Positions 36,780 to 49,189 are shown, counted from the stretch's first letter. The stretch: 64,000 nucleotides of DNA from Anastatus disparis (GCA_017163975.1 JAFFSR010000218.1:12031501-12095500); one strand, 5' to 3'. Numbers and translations: made by a program. The notes: a model not told the origin generated them from the letters alone.

Positions 36780-39469
36780 GAGAAATTCCAAATTTATCTT
36801 TTATGAAAAAAATTTTCTAATTTGTAAATACTTCTAAGATTCTATTGATCACTACGAACAGAATCTCGAAGAAAAATAACTTTCAAAGAGAATCTCTTGA
36901 TGTAATAGCTGATCTGTATTATCCCAAACAATTGACTAAAACCAAAGATAAAAAAAGTAACTTTAAGAAAAAATTATAAAAATTTTAGAAAGTGATACTA
37001 TTTGTATGTTCATCATCAGTAAGATGCAAACAGCTCTATCTTAGACACATACGATGTTAAAGAAAATCAAAATACCGGTAGTTACCGACACATCTTAGTC
37101 GTGGAAAAAGCGTACACATATATTTAGATATTAAAAATTGTTTATAAGATTTATGATCCTATCTAATGAACAAAACAATTACGGTCTTAAAACTAATTAA
37201 TATTAATTTCTTTTTATCATTTTTTCAATAAAACTTTTCTATAATCATTATTTCTTTGCATTCTATAGTTTTAAAAATCATCTAAGGCTAATAAATTTCA
37301 ACTTTTTATTGTAGTTTTAAACTTGTTACGAATTCGTTGTATATCTAGCACGTCTTGGAATGCTATTCGAAAGAAGGAATTACTAAAGAGCAAAACAATT
37401 GTGCTAAGGCATCATCAAATGAAAAAGTCTATAAAAGTTGAGAAAAAAAGAGTATAATATCTTCCTTTTGGAGTCTTCTCGTCTGGCTAAGCATGTTCAG
37501 GATAGGTTTTATTTTTTATTATATAAACACACTGTATAGTCCCTTTTGTCGCAATTCTCGACATTTTGCTTCTCTCTTGTAAAGACTGTGTGTAGAGCAC
37601 CACATACACCGGACATCCTTCAATTTCATCCTTGTTGCCCTTGAATCAGTTCGAGTGTTGCTGTGCTGTGGTGCTCTGATGCTCTCGATTTCCTTCTTTA
37701 TTTAGTTTACAGTCAGCGTGTCTGCTACGATAATAGGGCTGTGGTCTCGTTTACCTCCCTTCCTTCTTTTTTTTATTCCTTTTTACTTATTCTCTTTTTA
37801 TTCCTCTTCTTCTTATTCTTATTCGTGCTTCTTCTTCATCTTCGTTTTCATCCTTATATACTCGAAGAAGAGAGCCTGTATGAATGACGCTGTATATTTA
37901 GTAAATAGAAGTTAAGAAAAATGAGTAAAAAAGGAAAGGGATGATGATAATGATGATAACACTGGTAAGCATAAAAGGAAGAAGAAGAAAAAAAAACTTG
38001 TTATATCTAGTCTCTCCGGAGTTTAATTATTTTAAAATTGTTCTGCTTTCTTTTTGCAAAGATTGTTATGTTTTTTGGTCTAAACATTCTTGTCTGGCAC
38101 ACTTTTTGAATAGTGTTTTTATTTGTATTTAACTTGTAAACTAAATTATTCTGCAGCGACCATCTCCAGCGATGATAAAATATGATGCAGGCGTAAAAAA
38201 ATTTATATTTTTTTTAGTTCTTTAGATGTGGTTCTTGTTACCCTAATATTATTTTGATTGGATGGTTATGGTACTTACTTGTTTCTTTTATTTCTGTTAT
38301 GTTGATTATGTAATTAACATGCTATGTTGGAACCGATGAGGTAGTAAATATAAAGTTCATATACACATATATATGCATATAAAAAAAATATAACTTTTTC
38401 CATTTTTACAAAATACTACTTGTGTATTAATAATCTATGTAAAAAATTTTTTATGCTCAATACAATTAAATTTTTTTTAACTCAAAAAATTATTAAAAAT
38501 ACAATAATCATTTGAAATTTTTTTGAAATTTACAAACTAAAATACTTGTTTTAAAATTGAGAATAATATCAGTTTAATTTATTATTAATAAATTTATTAA
38601 TTAAAATTGATTTTTAATTTTTTATTATAAAAAAGCGATACTTTTATTCGTGCAATTATTATATAAGTATTAAATTTCATCTTAAGAATAGACTTAAATA
38701 AAACTGTCGAAAAAGAAATTAGAAGAAAAATAAGGTTGACTTTACATTCCCGAACCAATTCATCATTCATGATATCAAATTTAAAAGAGTAAAAAGAATA
38801 AATTCAAATGAATAAATTAAAAAAAGGAATAATAAAACTTTCTGACAAAGTTTTTAGACATCTTCATTTTTCTGTAAATGACCTTTGAGATAATGTTAAA
38901 TACAGGTTTTTTGAGTTTAAATTTTGAGAATATACAGATAAAGTCCATAAATCTAGCTATAAAAGGTACCAACACACATATAAATAAAAACTTTTTTTTT
39001 CAAAAGTAGTTCATTAAAGTCCGAATATTATCCTAACACCGATGACCATCTCAACTTCTTTTTATAAAAGTAATTAACATAAAACTAGCAGAATTTAATT
39101 TAGTTAATCTCCTTTACCAATGACTACCAAAATTTCAATGTCATTTACATCATGATATTTACATTTGATAAAAGACTATTTTTAATTACGTTAGGCGTTG
39201 TTCTATTATTTATCTTTTTCAAAAAAATTTTAGAGTTTAACGACCAGTTTTTTTTTTTTTTTATTTAGCAATGAATAATTTACAAAATTTTCGAATCCAG
39301 TTGGTTCAAACGAATATTTACGATGTATATGTAACAGATTACGATAGGAATAACTGGAATTATTTAAGATGTTATAACAGGTATTATATTAGAAAGTAGT
39401 TTAAATAAATTTTTGCACTATAAATTATCGGATCTTTCGATTGTATTGACCAATTTTAAATTTTACATG
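36780..39469. other. Non-coding stretch with a less AT-rich island at 37480-38160
   Basis: The island has TATATAAAC near 37520, a TCAGTTCGAGTG initiator-like motif at about 37647, and dense pyrimidine and CT tracts. Open frames through it (37663-38132) encode low-complexity, Phe/Leu/Ser-rich sequence with no domain. It may be a promoter or enhancer of an unseen transcript. The remainder is plain AT-rich sequence. Confidence 0.35.
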
Positions 39470-39717
39470 TGTGGGTTAGAATGAGAGTGGCATAAGTCAC
39501 ATTGACAAAAAAATTTAGCTGGCGGTATATTGAGATATTTTTTGGCATTGAATAAATTCATTTTCTCAAATGTTGTGCCTTCTTTATTTTTAATATTGAA
39601 AAAGAAGGCACAATATTATAGAAAATGTCTTTTTTCAATGGTAAAAAATATCTAGATATAACGCTAACTAAATTTTTTTTTTCAATATGACTTACGTCAC
39701 TCTCGTTCTAATCCACA
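39470..39717. mobile_element. Palindromic MITE, 248 bp
   Basis: The whole element is a long imperfect palindrome. The left starts TGTGGGTTAGAATGAGAGTG and the right, reverse-complemented, starts TGTGGATTAGAACGAGAGTG. Complementarity extends through most of the arms (for example TTGTGCCTTCTTTATT and AAAGAAGGCACAATA). It has no ORF. The target duplication is unclear, so the superfamily is not assigned. Confidence 0.7.
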
Positions 39718-39880
39718 GATATAATGCTGGATAATTTTTTATTCTTTTGTCGTTTGACAGATTTAAATAATTATTTTTTTCAACAGTTCTATTATTATAC
39801 ATATTGATTGATGTTAAAAAAATCTAATTATTTTTATGAAGCCAGCTTATTTAATACCAATAAAACCGATTAATTTTTGG

Positions 39881-39904
39881 ATATATATATATATATATAT
39901 ATAT
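39881..39904. repeat. (AT)12 microsatellite
   Basis: Twelve uninterrupted AT units forming a simple repeat. Confidence 0.9.
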
Positions 39905-40809
39905 TGATAGATTAGGACTCAAATTTATGCTATAAAACGTTTCCTTACAAATAGTGACATAACTTTAGCTTTGGTGATGACGTACCCAATAGATTGCTTC
40001 AAAGTCTGATTCATACGAAAATAAGTGAATTTGTAGCAATTTCATTCATTTACAGTATATTTCTGAAGAAAATAAAAAAATTGAGATTAATCGCTTTTTT
40101 CGTAATAAAAGAATTGTTAATAATTTGAGAATGGTAAAATAGACCTTTTTATTATAGAACATACAAAGTGTTATAAAAATACAAAAATAATAAGATATTG
40201 ATATTTTACCTGAAATATTATATTCTTAAATCTTTTTTTAAAGCTACTGTATAGATTTCATGCCAAAATATTTTATTTACATTTTTTACGGCTCCGTGAT
40301 TTCATAATATTGAATAATGTTAATGAATTTAGGTTTCAGAAAAAAAGTTTTGAAGAATTAATTATATTGAAAAAAATTTAATTCATAATAGTTTTTAAAT
40401 TCAGAACCTTAACCCAGACAGTATTATCAATTCAATAAATTAACGTTTGTAAATTGTGGATCTCTTCCTCTTGATTTACGCTGATACAATATTAATCTCT
40501 AAATAGTAATTTTTCCCTTTTTATTTTGATATTCTTTAAAAAGAAAGATAAAGCTATCACCAAACTGTAGGTGATTTAAAAAAAAAAGACAGCTTTAGTG
40601 GAAAAAAATAAATTAAGACAATTGAAGAAATCTGAATATATCTGAATAAAACAGGATAAAACAGAAGACAACAGTTATTAACAGTTTTCTTCTGTTATTA
40701 ACAGTTTTCTTCAATTATAAACAGTTGTATTCATTAAATATACCGTTTTTTTTTAAATTATAATTAATCAAAAAGACAATAGTTATTTACAGTTTTCTTA
40801 CTATTATTT
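39905..40809. other. AT-rich stretch without a recognised feature
   Basis: No gene or transposable element recognised. A short duplication, ACAGTTATTAACAGTTTTCTT with variants, occurs at about 40670-40800. Confidence 0.5.
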
Positions 40810-41010
40810 GAGGTCGTCAATGGCTCATTCGGTAAAGCGATGAATTCGTAATCTCGAGGTCCCGAGTTGGGATCCCGGTCTTGACCGATTCATACAAGCA
40901 CCACTATACGTTGCTTGTGCTTTGTTCATAAAAACACTGACGATCTCCGTCGCTAATTAGTATCACACTGATAGCATAAATACAGCGACGTTAAATACAT
41001 TTTTAAAAAA
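40810..41010 (+). mobile_element. tRNA-derived SINE, copy 3
   Basis: It starts GAGGTCGTCAATGGCTCATT, the best-preserved 5' end in the window. The A box is intact apart from GTAAAGC; the B box is mutated (GTTGGGATCC at 40866-40875), so this copy is probably not transcribed by Pol III. The 3' stem CGTCGCT (40948-40954) pairs perfectly with AGCGACG (40984-40990). An A-rich tail follows. Confidence 0.85.
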
Positions 41011-42268
41011 CTACTTTTTCATAACTAGAAATTAGTATCACAGACTTGAAAGCTTACTTGTAAAGCACTAATTTTTTTTATTTTCTATAGAAGTAAATCC
41101 AAAGTAAAACAGTAATTTTTGCTATAATATTTTTCTCGGTGCACTTGTTTAAAAAAATGTATTTCATAAAAATTGTTAAATTGATAAAATTTTTCATGAA
41201 TATTTCCAACATAAGCTTTATTATTTTCATTCGTCTTTTTTATACATATAATTTTTGTAAAGAATTAAATTTTGCAACATAGATGTAATTGTTGTACTAA
41301 AATGACTATTTTGTAGCACTTACAGTAATAGAAAGTAACTCACAAGAAGAATACTAACTTTCCTCTTCAACTTTTAATGTATTTTTTAAAATACGGGTAA
41401 AAATGCTTGTTTCAGGATTTATTATAATGGATCTCAATTTTCGAGATTCTAATATATTCTGTAAGATACCTGTAAATACTGAATAAGAATGTATGTATAG
41501 ATAAGCGAAGATTTCAAAAAAACCAATGACCATTACAGGTTTCATTATATTTATTATAAAATCATATCTAACAAGTTAGACAAGATTCGTGTTCTACAGG
41601 ATTGATGTTCTCCTTGTTAATTTTAAAGCCCGTAACATCACTAGCTGTACACATGAAGATCTAAGCTCAAATACTCAAGATTTTCGGTTTTATTAATTAT
41701 CAAATGTTTTTAAATTAAATAATTCACATAAATTATTGATGTAATGGTGATTGCAGTAACCTTGGTGAATTATATAATTTCCAAAAAAAGGGAATTTTTT
41801 TCAAAATTCATAATCATTAATCTATTTTTTTTCTTTACCTGCTTTTTAAATCTATCTAATATAAGCATCTTTGAATAATTAAAAAGAATAGAAAAGTACT
41901 TGTCAAAATAATGTATTTTGAATAAAGTTAAAGAATGATTTGAATAAATAACTAGACATTATGTATGTTAATTTAACGGAATTTTTTTTTTGTCAAATTG
42001 TAATGCTACACGAAAATTTCCAGAGGGATGGATACTTTGAATATGAGTATTTTTGACGTGACAAACGTATAGCATACGTAAAAATTTTTACTTTATTAAA
42101 AATTCACATTATATGCAATAATTTTTCATTTCTATTATTACGTGAAAATTCATACAATGCAAATATAGTTTCAACAGTAAAATAAAATTTTAATTATATA
42201 TTGAAAAAAATCACTTAATAAATTTCATGAAAAATTATTTTAACTTTAAAATAAAATACCTTCTAATT

Positions 42269-42453
42269 GAGGACGTCAGTGACTCAGTTGGTAGAGCGAT
42301 CGATTCGTAATCTCGAGGTTCCGAGTTCGAATCCCACTCTCGGCGACGGATCTATACACCACTGTACGTTACATGTACTTTGTTCACAAATATACTGAGA
42401 AATCTCCGTCGCCAATTAGCATCGTAATGACAGTATAAATGCAGCTACGTTAA
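42269..42453 (+). mobile_element. tRNA-derived SINE, copy 4 (tail split by an insertion)
   Basis: A box ACTCAGTTGGTAGAGC, B box GTTCGAATCC (42325-42334), and family body to GCAGCTACGTTAA. The expected A-rich tail is missing here but resumes as ATAAAAAAAATAAC immediately after TTAA at 43005-43008. The copy is therefore complete and interrupted by the element at 42454-43004. Confidence 0.85.
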
Positions 42454-43004
42454 CGAGATGTCGGAGTTGCTGAAACAATTTTTCCTTTTTTTATTTTATT
42501 AATATCTATTTAAATTCATTATTTAAACAAATATAATGACTTGTCCGCGCTAAAGCTAAGTTGATACAATAATTTTTGTTAAAATAAAAATTCAGTTGAG
42601 CCCTGGTAGAAATTGAAAGGCTTTGTATTACCGTTTTATGACCAGTAGAAATGGAAACGCTTTTTTTAACATTTTATGGATATTTCTTCGGCATCTAACC
42701 TTAAATTTTTATATACACCATTTTTTATGGTCACATTTCTACCAAGGAGCTTGTCATTTTTTTTATGAACTTTGAATGAAAATAAGATATCGAGCTCGAT
42801 AAACCTAACCTCGAAATACTGTACATTGAAAATTTGCTTACAACTTTTTATTTATAGTATATTGGTAAATGCCTTGACTTGTTCGCACTCGGGATTAATC
42901 TTACGAATTTTCTTATTGTAGCGAAAAAACTTGATTTGACGCACCGTTTATTCAAAAACTTTGGATGAAAATATTATTAAGAGGGAAGGAACTCCGACAT
43001 GCCG
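42454..43004. mobile_element. TTAA-flanked 551-bp element inserted in a SINE tail
   Basis: It is flanked by TTAA at 42450-42453 and 43005-43008. The ends are CGAGATGTCGGAGTT and, reverse-complemented, CGGCATGTCGGAGTT (13 of 15). Removing it and one TTAA restores a normal SINE 3' end. TTAA duplication suggests a piggyBac-mobilised element, although the ends do not start with CCC as in classical piggyBac. It has no ORF of note. A smaller MITE lies within it at 42601-42747. Confidence 0.75.
42601..42747. mobile_element. MITE (CCCTGGTAGAAAT ends) nested in the TTAA element
   Basis: The ends are CCCTGGTAGAAAT and, reverse-complemented, CCTTGGTAGAAAT (12 of 13). The left end is partly duplicated internally (CCAGTAGAAATGGAAACGC). 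It shares its interior with the element at 20846-20963, and its end sequence with those at 45549 and 50758. Confidence 0.6.
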
Positions 43005-43072
43005 TTAAATAAAAAAAATAACTTTTAACTATTGCTGCTTCATCTAAATCGATTTTTAGATTTTTTTTATGG

Positions 43073-43191
43073 AAGATTATGGAACAAAAAAATTAATCTC
43101 ATTTAAATTACTGCTTAATACATAAAAATTTATTTGATGTATTCAAGCAGTAACTTTTATGAGATTAATTTTTTCAGTTCTATGATCCTCT
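43073..43191. repeat. Hairpin-forming inverted repeat, about 50-bp arms
   Basis: The left arm contains AAAAAATTAATCTCAT and ATTACTGCTT, and the right arm contains ATGAGATTAATTTTTT and AAGCAGTAAC. With ATACAT/ATGTAT next to a loop of about 13 bases, most of the two arms pair. The size (about 115 nt) and shape are like a pre-miRNA or a tiny MITE; no known miRNA seed was recognised. Confidence 0.6.
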
Positions 43192-45094
43192 TTTAAAATC
43201 TTTTAAAAAAATGATGGCCGGATGTTGTGAACCATTTTACACTAAGAACATGATTGGTGCATTGAATAGAATCACATCATTGGCGAAAAAGAAATTTGAT
43301 TTACTATAATTTTATTTATATAAAATATTTGATTTATAATTTAATAATAAAAATCATTGATAAATAATTAAATTATAATTATTAAGTCATAGTTTTATTT
43401 TTTAAATAAAATCATTAATATAAACATCGCAAACTTCCGCTCACAAAAATTTGCGTTTCTTTTGTGTGAAGATGTTGAGAGTGCGAAGTATCGCTCTATA
43501 TTCATTTGTTACTGTATATTTAAAATTAGAACATGATAACAATTCTATAACATTTACTTCTAAATTATTTTTTTTTAATTTGTACAATAAAATAGTATGT
43601 TAAGCAATAAATATAGAAAATACTGATGTTATACAGTTTTCAGCTTATAACAACCATAAAATATTTATCCATGAGCCTGGCAAGTAATTTTGTAAATTTC
43701 AAATAAGATTTAAAATATTTCGGAATAAAAACTAATAATAAAAAACCGATAATACAATTTCGATAGTTTAATTTAATATCTAAAATATTTCAAGATTGAC
43801 AGCTTGAAAATTTTTTTTCAAAAATATAGTCTAATTCCATAGTTAAAATACAAACAATAAGAATTTTAATTCATATAATAATAACAGGGATCATATTATA
43901 TATCATAAAAAAATAATAATTTAAAATAATAAACCATTTTATTTATATGCATTTTATGATTTTTAAATTATTTAATAAAATCAATGAGATACAAAATTAC
44001 TTCACAATTTCTTAATTGATTTCAAAACTTTTGTTTGTTAAAATTGTATATGGAGTTCTGTTAAGAGTTAAAATTAAAATAAACACATATATATATATAT
44101 ATATATATATATTTCAAATATTATAAAGAAAACAATACTATTCAATAATAAACTTGTTTAAAAATTATTTTTTTTAAAAGTTTTTTTATTTAATTTTAAC
44201 ATTCAATTTGAATCATTCCTAGAATAAACAGCTTTTCTGAAAAACAAAATTCAAAAGTCTTTTGTTTGAAAAATAGTATAATACTATAATTAAGAAAATA
44301 CAAACTAAAAGAATTCTTATTTTCATTTGTATTTTAAAAATAGGAATAATATAAAAATCGTTAAGAATTTGAACTATTTAATTTTTTATATATATTTTAT
44401 GAATTTCATATTGTTGGAAACATTATTAATTTTTAAATAAATTCATTCATTAGCCATTGAGAATTTTGAGTTCCCATATTATATATCTAAATTTTTCGAT
44501 TGGATATCAGAAATTAAAAATTTAACTAAATCTTTATTTTCTTATACATGATTTTCATTCATCTCTTTTTAATTAGTTTTGAAAACGTATAAAATTATGC
44601 ATAAAAAAAGACAAATTTAATATATTCATAATAACAAGAACATAATTTTAAACGAATTAAATATTCCTTTTTTAATGATATCACTTTGAAATATTAGTTT
44701 GTCTGTCCTAATAAGGGCTAGTGTCACCTTAAAAATCAAAATGATTGATCAAATGATTAAAACGGTATATACTTTATGATTTTCTAATAATTATTAGGTC
44801 ACTGAATAAATTGATTTTCTCCTTTTTATCCATTAACATTATTATTTTAGTGAATCTTGTAATCAATCATGTCAAATCATAGTAAGATTGTTAAAAGTGA
44901 GTTTAAAAATGATTTAATGAGGAAAAAAAGTTTACCATAAACCAAAATGATTCAAATAGACTCAAGCTTTTAAATTTAATAAATCAGAATTCGAAAATTC
45001 AGTTATTGAAATTAATAGCCAATCGTTTTACAAAAAAATGTATATTTATCTAAAATTAAAATTGTTTTCATGCGAATAAAATTAAAAGAACAAA
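43192..45094. other. Extremely AT-rich stretch
   Basis: No gene recognised. It includes an (AT)13 microsatellite at 44087-44112. The small patch at 43425-43500 is slightly less AT-rich and has a short inverted pair (GCAAACTTCCGC / GCGAAGTATCGC, imperfect). Confidence 0.5.
44087..44112. repeat. (AT)13 microsatellite
   Basis: Thirteen uninterrupted AT units forming a simple repeat. Confidence 0.9.
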
Positions 45095-45507
45095 TCGTCG
45101 GCTTGGAGAAGTAAGCCGCCATCTCATTAACTAATACAAGAACCCGCCATCTCACTAAATAAAGCCAAAACCCGTCATCTCACTAAATAAAACCAGAACC
45201 CGCCACCTCACTAAATAAAGCAAGAACCCGCCATCTCACTATCTCAGTTTTTTTACTAATTTTGCAAAATTAGTTGCAAATCCATGGATATTTAAAAAAT
45301 CTTACTTAATATTATGTCAAAAAATAGTTTTTTATTAATGATGTTAATTTTATTTTAATTAATTTTTTGCCATTCTAACCTCAAAATCGGGTGAGATGGC
45401 GGGTTCTTGCTTTATTTAGTGAGATAGCGGGTTTTTGCTTTATTTAGTGAGATGGAGGGTTCTTGCTTTAGTTACTGAGATGGCGGCTTACTGCTCCAAG
45501 CCGACGA
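45095..45507. mobile_element. Foldback element with 28-bp tandem repeats in both arms
   Basis: Terminal inverted repeats of 32 bp with one mismatch: the left starts TCGTCGGCTTGGAGAAGTAA and the right, reverse-complemented, starts TCGTCGGCTTGGAGCAGTAA. The left arm then has four exact-length 28-bp units (45116-45227) plus a partial fifth, with core CCGCCATCTCACTAAATAAA. The right arm has three full units and a partial one in reverse orientation (45389-45486). The AT-rich spacer is about 140 bp. The element has no ORF and its GC-bearing repeat differs strikingly from the flanks. The layout resembles Drosophila foldback elements in miniature. A transcript would form about 150 bp of double strand. 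Confidence 0.85.
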
Positions 45508-45548
45508 AATATCAAATAAGTTTTGTGCTTTATTAAGCCAAGTATCAA

Positions 45549-45718
45549 CCCTGGAAGAAAATTGACCATATCTTAAGCATAATTGTCGTTCAACGCATGT
45601 TTAAATGACACTTATCTAGAAATTTTGTTTAAATTATTTCTAGAATTTCTAGATAAGTACTATTTCAACATTCGTTGCCCAGCAATTATGCCTATAATAT
45701 GGTCAATTTTCTTCCAGA
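45549..45718. mobile_element. MITE with nested palindromes (copy at 45.6 kb)
   Basis: The ends CTGGAAGAAAATTGACCATAT and their complement (ending CTTCCAG) form 21-bp inverted repeats. The centre holds a second palindrome, CTTATCTAGAAATT ... AATTTCTAGATAAG. The same outer and inner plan occurs at 50758-50934. Confidence 0.75.
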
Positions 45719-46062
45719 GAAGCAATTCAAAGTATAAGACCGATAGTAAAAAAAAATTTGCTTGGACAAAATGATTCTGGTTGGATCAAAATGGGTTGTG
45801 CTAATTTAAAGAGATTGTGCTTCAACTAAAATTACCTGCTTGATGTTTTTTTGGTAGTGTGTATAAATTTTTTTACTTGAATTTCTTACAATATAAAATT
45901 TTAACAATTGAAATTTCGTAATTAAAATATTGCTATATTATTAAAAAAATCATGAACTGATAAAAGAAATGATATATACTTCTTAAAAAATTTCATTAAA
46001 AATAATATTGACGATTTTATTGAGGCAAAACCAAATATTAAAAAAAAAAGTATCATATTTAA

Positions 46063-46293
46063 GTTGCAGCTAAAACTGAAGAAGAAGCTTGTGCAGCAGC
46101 AGCTCTATGGTGTATGGTTCAAGCACTAAGATTTGTTCCTATAAAAGCATTGGCTACTCTTGCTAATGGAATAAAAATATTTCGAATATTCAATATCGTA
46201 ATTTTTATTTATAATAATAAAATTATAAAAATCTTTCAAAATGGTAAAAAAATTTTATGTCAGACTATTAAAGTTGATTCTTATTTTTGTTAA
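46063..46293 (+). other. Coding-like open stretch of unknown origin
   Basis: After a TAA at 46060-46062 the frame is open for 77 codons. The first part, KTEEEACAAAALWCMVQALR then FVPIKALATLANG, has balanced amino-acid use unlike the AT-driven open frames around it; the rest decays to Ile/Lys/Asn-rich sequence. A GCAG at 46066-46069 could be an acceptor but lacks a pyrimidine tract. I do not recognise the protein. It could be a lone exon, a gene relic or a transposon fragment. Confidence 0.25.
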
Positions 46294-49189
46294 TAAAAAA
46301 ATGACTGAAATGATACCACTTCTAAATTATATCATTTAATAGTTTCAGTTTATAATAATTAATACGAATTGCTTTATTGAAAAGAGTATTAATGGAATCG
46401 GATTTTATTCGAAAAAGTTCCAATATAACGACTACTGTTTTCCATAACAACACAAATACGAGCAAATTTTGTCCATTCAATTACGATTAATTTTTGTATT
46501 AACCAATGTAGTAAATAACTAAGAAACTACACTTGCGCTAGTAGATACGAAGAGAACTGGATTGTTAAAACCAGTCTTAGATTCCAACAAAGTTGGAAAA
46601 ATCCCGGTGGTCCTATATAGAGGAAACTCGTCTTAGATCAAGCATTTCAAGGCAAGCAAAAGCGAGAAGAGCAACAAATAATTGTAGAGAGAAATATAAC
46701 ATGTGTATGTATGGGTTATGTGTGTACCGAGATGGAAGGAAATGGAAAATAAAGCATGGAAAAAAGTGAAAAGCTAAGTGAATGCGTTAACGAGAGTTTT
46801 AGATAGAAAATAAAGTAAAAGAAAAACAAAAAAAAAGATTAATTAAAATGGATGCTCCTCTTGGCTATTCAAGGAATATCTTAGAAGAAAACTAGTTTTC
46901 TCTGGTATGTCTAGGATCCACATATCTATGTATACATCCACATTTACATATCGATCCTTTCCCTTCTAACATCAACTCTGCAGATACGATGGTACGTTTT
47001 GCTCGTTACGACTTACCAGTTTCGTTTTTCGAATATTTGTACCTTAAAGGAGTAAGAGGGAATAGTTAGATGAGCAAGAAAATTATTCTAGTTTGTATCT
47101 GGTAAGGAGAAAGGAAAAGAAAACTTCGAAGTATCAACTATTTGAATTTTCAAACAGCCCGCCAAACTTAATGCGCTTAGTGGTCTGATCGCCAGAGGGC
47201 ACCAGTTATCAACTTATCAACACTTTTCATTATGATGAACTTTTTAAAATTATATTTTGTCATTTTGATTTTATGCTACTATATTTTGTATTGTTGTTTG
47301 AGTAATTTTGATAATATAAATTATAATAAACTATTAACGTTGCAATTTTTAATGTAAATTTTTAGCTATTTAAGCTTGCAGTTCCCTACTTTATCTTTGA
47401 TAAAACTGTTAACGCCTATAGAAATTCTTACGGTAATCATTAGATGCTAGATGGGTTGCCTTGAGATAGGTGCATTAACGAGAAGCATTGATTAACATTT
47501 AATATTTTAGTTAAACTTTTGTTAATTTAATACAAGATTTAATAATCATGTTAAAAAAATACATTCTTATTAAATTTATGATAATAATTTATTTCTAAGT
47601 TTATAATAATAAACAATAAAATAAAAAATTTTTTGATCAATCTTTTTTTTATGACAACATTTAACCTAATAGTTAAATGATTCCAGAATTTTTTTATTAA
47701 AATTTATGTTCCATTGTTTAAATATAATTTCTGGATTAACAATTTAAAATTAGAAAGTATTTACTTTCTAAATGTATTTCATTTAAATGAGACAACTTTT
47801 AATTATTTTTTTTTTAAATATCATAGAGTAGTGAAAGTTTTGAAAGTTAATAGTCAGTTTTGAGATAAATAATTAAATATATTTATATCATGTTAAAATC
47901 AAGAATAAATTAAAAATCATAACGCAATTATGAGTTATTTAAACGTAATTACTCAATATTTAACGAATTATTTTATTTTATGATATTAGAGATTTTTTTA
48001 AAAATATTATTTAGAAGGATTTGTTGAAAAAATAAAATTTTTTTTTGAAAAACGAGCGTTAAATTCAAATTCAAGAGAGGATGATACTTGGGCAAATTAA
48101 ACTTCATTTTGGTTAATATCCACACGTTGATAATTATAATTTTTTTTAACATTCAAAATCGCATTTATATTATCCATTATGATCATTAATATTCTCTTCA
48201 ATTATTAAAAAAATGTTACCTTGATATAGTTTAGACTACATAGATACCACTACCATGAATAAGTCATAAAAATATAAAAATTTCAATTTTATGGACCATT
48301 AAAAACTTTTATTATTTTTAATAGTATAGTATAGTTTAATAGTATATATTCGTTAAAAAATTTTAGTCCACTTTTAATGTAGTTCTGCAACACTCTGAGT
48401 ATAAAAATCGAGCTTTAAAAATTATTTGAAAGCCCTAAATTATTTGGATCAAAATTTGTTGTGAAATCATGTGGATACCATTTAGACGTCAAAATAGCCT
48501 ACCTTACATTATTGGAGGACCTCAAGTGTAAAAGCGGATATATTAAAGTCTAATTTGATTTAAAAATTAGGTGAATTTATCACGTTCATCATATATCAAA
48601 AGTAGTAAGTTTTTTTTACCTAAAAATTAATATTTTTGCAAAAGTTAACAATGACTTTATTCTCTTGAAAAAAATGTCTATGCATTTGAAAGTATAACAT
48701 TATATTTAAAAAAATTTAAAGAATAATTTTACTTTATTTTTTCATTAGGAATTCATGTAAAAATTTATCTTGTACGATTCAAGATAGCGAAATTGGCAAA
48801 AAATTTTTGTTTCTATATGATTTTTTAGATTTAAAATAAAATTTAAATATATCTGATTTATGTATGCATTACATATTTTTTATATGTTTTTACTTATCAA
48901 TAGCAGCTTTAATTTTAAAGATTGAGATTTATTTCATTTCAAGTTTGAAATAGAGTAATTCATATTGAATCTATACATATTTTATCAATATTTTATGTAA
49001 AGAAAGGGTGCATTTAAGTGGCCCACAGTTTTATTAAAATTTACGATTATAAAATTATAAGCAAAGCGCGCTTACAATATCTTCGAATTTAAAATGATAA
49101 TTTTAAAACAAAATACACATAATTTATAATAGCTTTATTTTTCTTTAATTAACGCAACCGTTTGTAATATATCATCTCATTTTTTTTGT
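46294..49189. other. Non-coding stretch with a less AT-rich island at 46510-47200
   Basis: The island has no recognisable exon; it includes a GCCAGAGGGCACCAG stretch near 47190. The remainder is AT-rich with nothing recognised. Confidence 0.45.

Noticed and set aside
38336..38346. let-7-like TGAGGTAGTA
   Set aside because: Identity stops after the seed and no hairpin surrounds it.
47184..47202. CTCF-like GCCAGAGGGCACC
   Set aside because: It lacks two core bases of the CTCF consensus, so the match is not better than chance.
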